Shown here in pieces: positions 62,209 through 64,000 of a stretch of DNA of 64,000 nt. Each line of letters begins with the position of its first letter. Positions within the stretch are counted from its first letter, which is position 1. The stretch lies in NCBI GenBank assembly GCA_958295715.1, contig OY282371.1, positions 811,183-875,182 of the forward strand, read 5' to 3'. The position numbers and the translations under genes are program-made. The notes under the pieces are model-generated. The model searched no databases, had not been told where the DNA came from, and saw only the letters and a list, made by a program, of their open reading frames with translations. Origin of the DNA: an uncultured Dehalococcoidia bacterium (GTDB taxonomy: Bacteria; Chloroflexota; Dehalococcoidia; Lucifugimonadales; GCA-2712585).

Positions 62209-62268
62209 TCACGCCCCCGCCTCCAGCGTCTTGGACTTGCCGGGGGGTGTGGGTTGGGCATGGGACAT
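62209..62268 (-). CDS. Small ORF (19 codons) ahead of the nucleotidyltransferase; homologue at 48010-48084
   Basis: ATG 62268 encodes MSHAQPTPPGKSKTLEAGA and stops at 62209-62211. It lies between the OLD-like gene (stop 62280) and the nucleotidyltransferase gene (start 62146). The peptide and the surrounding DNA match the small ORF in front of hsdR, so a common intergenic module is used twice. Translation is unproven. Confidence 0.3.
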   Translation of the reverse strand: MSHAQPTPPGKSKTLEAGA

Positions 62269-62279
62269 GCCGGTTCCCG

Positions 62280-64000
62280 CTATAGGAGTTGGTTCAGCGC
62301 GTCGAATGCGCGCTGGAACCGGTCAAGCGTCTCATTGTCCAGTTTCTCTTGGAGTGAGCCGATGTTCTCGCTGAAGAAACGAGCAGGCCGATAGTGATTG
62401 AAAGTCACGTTGCCTTGGAATGGATTTGCCTTCAGGCTCTCCTCAAGTCTTCGGAGAATCCGAGGATTGCCCTTAGCCAAGGCATCCGTAGATAGGGCTA
62501 CATCAAATTCTGAGTTTACTAGCTCAATGTAGAACTCCGGAGTGAACATGTCTTCTATATCGGCTTCGGCACCGCCGGCGAAGTCTGCGAATGTCAAAAC
62601 CTGTTGTTTCTTGAGCAATTTACTTTTGTAGAGATTTTTTACACTTTGGCTACTCTTCTTCTGAAAGTCGATGAGAACCGCGACGTTCAGATTTGTCTGC
62701 GCGCCAATCAGCGCCACGAACGTTGGAACATTGCCGGCGCCTCCGACGGGGGTGATAGTCCAATCGGGGCTCAAGCCGCGCCGGCCTCGCTTCTGAAGGA
62801 GCGCAGAGATGGTTTGTATGTACAGCAGATCAGAAACGCCTTCAACGACCAAGCAGTTTGGACCTATGAACAGCGATTGATGAATCTCGTAGCCAAGGGC
62901 GCCTTGAAGCGGGAAGAGGCTATCCGATGTTGCCTCAAGCACCTCCGTAATGACTTTAGTACCCTGTTGCTCTTCAGGTAGGTCCTCTGAGTCAGCATCG
63001 ATGCTCAGGTCCTGAACAATACGCACACGGTCAAAGCGTCCCGAATCCACCATAAATGGTGAGTGAGTCGTGTAGATAAGTTGATGATGGGGCTTTAGTT
63101 CTTCCTCGAAATAGCGTAGGAGGTCTTCCTGTGCCTTTGCGTGGAGAGATAAACCTGGTTCGTCAAGAAGTAGGATAAGGTTCTTATACTGTTTTCGAAG
63201 TTTGGAATACCATGCGAGAAAGGAAAAGAACCAGATGAAGCCTCTAGACCTCGTTTTAAGTGGCGTTGTCACCGCGTGCTTTGTGTCTTCGACGCGCCCC
63301 CAGATATTGGTGCCACTATTTAGTCCAGGACCGTCTTGGGGTAGAGCTTGGCGGATGTCGAACTTCATACGAAGATGGCGGTTCTGTGACCAATATCTTA
63401 AGACACTCTGAGTAAGCTGAATCCCAGCAGCTTCGAGCCGCGCTATTAGGGTTTCAGTATTGTCTGGATTGACGAGTTGCTCCAGCTTTAGTCCCGCTAG
63501 ATCTATCAAGCCTAGGAGCGGATGATCAGGTTCTTTGAGAGCATTTCTATTTACACGTGTCAAAAGTGCGTTGAGGTTGTCTTGACCTTTCATTTGATAG
63601 TATTCGTCAAAATAGAGGAAGCTGGGGAATTTTTCCTCAAGTATTTCGTTAAAAATGTAACGGGAGTAACCCTCCCCAGCGATTCGCTGTAACATCGGCG
63701 TCAGACTTTGCACTGCTTCAGTCTGCTCAGCATTGTGGAGAATTTGAATCATGTCTTCGGGCAAACTTAAACTCTTTAGCGCCTCAGCGACCTGCTGTGG
63801 GAGATTGGCGGCTTTTACAAGGTATGTCAGAGCAGCCCGACAATCGATTTCAATTCCACCAACTTCAAGCTTATTTTCATATCCTTTGCTAAGGGTCACC
63901 GATGGTCTATCGTTTGAAAGGCATAAGGGGCCAAAGATATTCTTGATGGCGCCAACATTTTCGGGGTCAAGTTCATATGTGGCTTGCACGACTGTGGCCG
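62280..64000 (-). CDS. OLD-like ATP-dependent nuclease (AAA plus TOPRIM), 5' end outside window
   Basis: At least 572 residues are visible, and the frame is still open at the window edge. The ABC-type ATPase part shows NLILLLDEPGLSLHAKAQED (Walker B and D-loop) and LIYTTHSPFMVD; Walker A must lie upstream of the window. The TOPRIM nuclease part has LFIGPNCLVVEGVSDLLYIQ (first Glu), VGGAGNVPTFVALIGAQTN and a DFAGGAEADIEDMFTPEFY acidic stretch. OLD-family proteins cut DNA and serve in anti-phage systems, alone or with a helicase (as in Gabija). A partner could be further left of the 5' end, outside the window. Its G+C seems lower than that of the surrounding genes. Confidence 0.78.
   Translation of the reverse strand, partial: ATVVQATYELDPENVGAIKNIFGPLCLSNDRPSVTLSKGYENKLEVGGIEIDCRAALTYLVKAANLPQQVAEALKSLSLPEDMIQILHNAEQTEAVQSLTPMLQRIAGEGYSRYIFNEILEEKFPSFLYFDEYYQMKGQDNLNALLTRVNRNALKEPDHPLLGLIDLAGLKLEQLVNPDNTETLIARLEAAGIQLTQSVLRYWSQNRHLRMKFDIRQALPQDGPGLNSGTNIWGRVEDTKHAVTTPLKTRSRGFIWFFSFLAWYSKLRKQYKNLILLLDEPGLSLHAKAQEDLLRYFEEELKPHHQLIYTTHSPFMVDSGRFDRVRIVQDLSIDADSEDLPEEQQGTKVITEVLEATSDSLFPLQGALGYEIHQSLFIGPNCLVVEGVSDLLYIQTISALLQKRGRRGLSPDWTITPVGGAGNVPTFVALIGAQTNLNVAVLIDFQKKSSQSVKNLYKSKLLKKQQVLTFADFAGGAEADIEDMFTPEFYIELVNSEFDVALSTDALAKGNPRILRRLEESLKANPFQGNVTFNHYRPARFFSENIGSLQEKLDNETLDRFQRAFDALNQLL

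Noticed and set aside
1..64000. tRNA or rRNA genes
   Set aside because: I saw no T-loop/acceptor patterns or rRNA-like text while reading both strands; a covariance-model search would be needed to exclude them fully.

Overview
This is a G+C-rich bacterial chromosome window built mostly of accessory DNA. The coding style, the giant fibronectin type III (FN3) protein, the imelysin/cytochrome genes and the scattered short palindromic repeats (core ATTCCCGC..GCGGGAAT) suggest an environmental, possibly marine, Chloroflexota lineage (Dehalococcoidia/SAR202-like). That placement is inference: there is no rRNA or other marker gene here, and I saw no tRNA.

Region 1 (1-10.2 kb) is a surface polysaccharide cluster: the tail of a methyltransferase, an NDP-sugar epimerase, a UDP-glucose 6-dehydrogenase, two GT4 glycosyltransferases and two large membrane proteins of the polymerase/ligase type. 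One of these carries a Pro-rich tandem repeat and FN3-like domains in a loop. A VOC-fold gene follows. Region 2 (11.3-17.6 kb, all minus strand) is a haem/iron block. It has an imelysin / di-haem oxidoreductase / imelysin operon in which a repeat element has replaced the 5' end of the oxidoreductase gene. Beyond an 87-bp tandem repeat lies a tightly overlapping trio: pentahaem cytochrome c, monohaem Tll0287-like protein and cytochrome b-like membrane protein. Region 3 (18-24.6 kb) holds a NYN-domain gene behind a terminator-like leader and a type III-like restriction-modification pair. Region 4 (24.7-43.5 kb) is a single 6268-residue secreted, membrane-anchored protein with about 58 FN3 modules.

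Region 5 (43.5-64 kb) is a defence island. Minus-strand genes form a type I R-M operon (HTH-hsdM, hsdS, an AAA ATPase, a DUF4258 toxin/antitoxin pair, hsdR). Its 3' part has been replaced by an XRE-ImmA/PIN module, leaving a truncated hsdR and a fragment of a YgjP-like metallopeptidase. On the plus strand, behind a strong promoter with nested operators, is an operon encoding an acyl-carrier-like protein, an XRE regulator, an ImmA/IrrE protease, a divergent thymidylate-synthase-like protein, a thymidylate-kinase-like protein, a protein of the alpha-glutamyl/putrescinyl-thymine pyrophosphorylase (HMUDK helical) family, a second thymidylate-synthase/hydroxymethylase-like protein and a small HTH protein. 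This looks like a nucleotide- or DNA-base-modifying system under stress-responsive control and is the best candidate for an undescribed system. It is followed by decayed genes of a conjugative element (DNA methylase, VirD4/TraG-like ATPase, replication-relaxation protein), a nucleotidyltransferase antitoxin whose HEPN toxin has been cut off by a repeat, and an OLD-like nuclease running off the right edge.

Several otherwise intact genes carry one frameshift, three of them in G or C runs. Assembly or base-calling error must be excluded before those genes are called broken.
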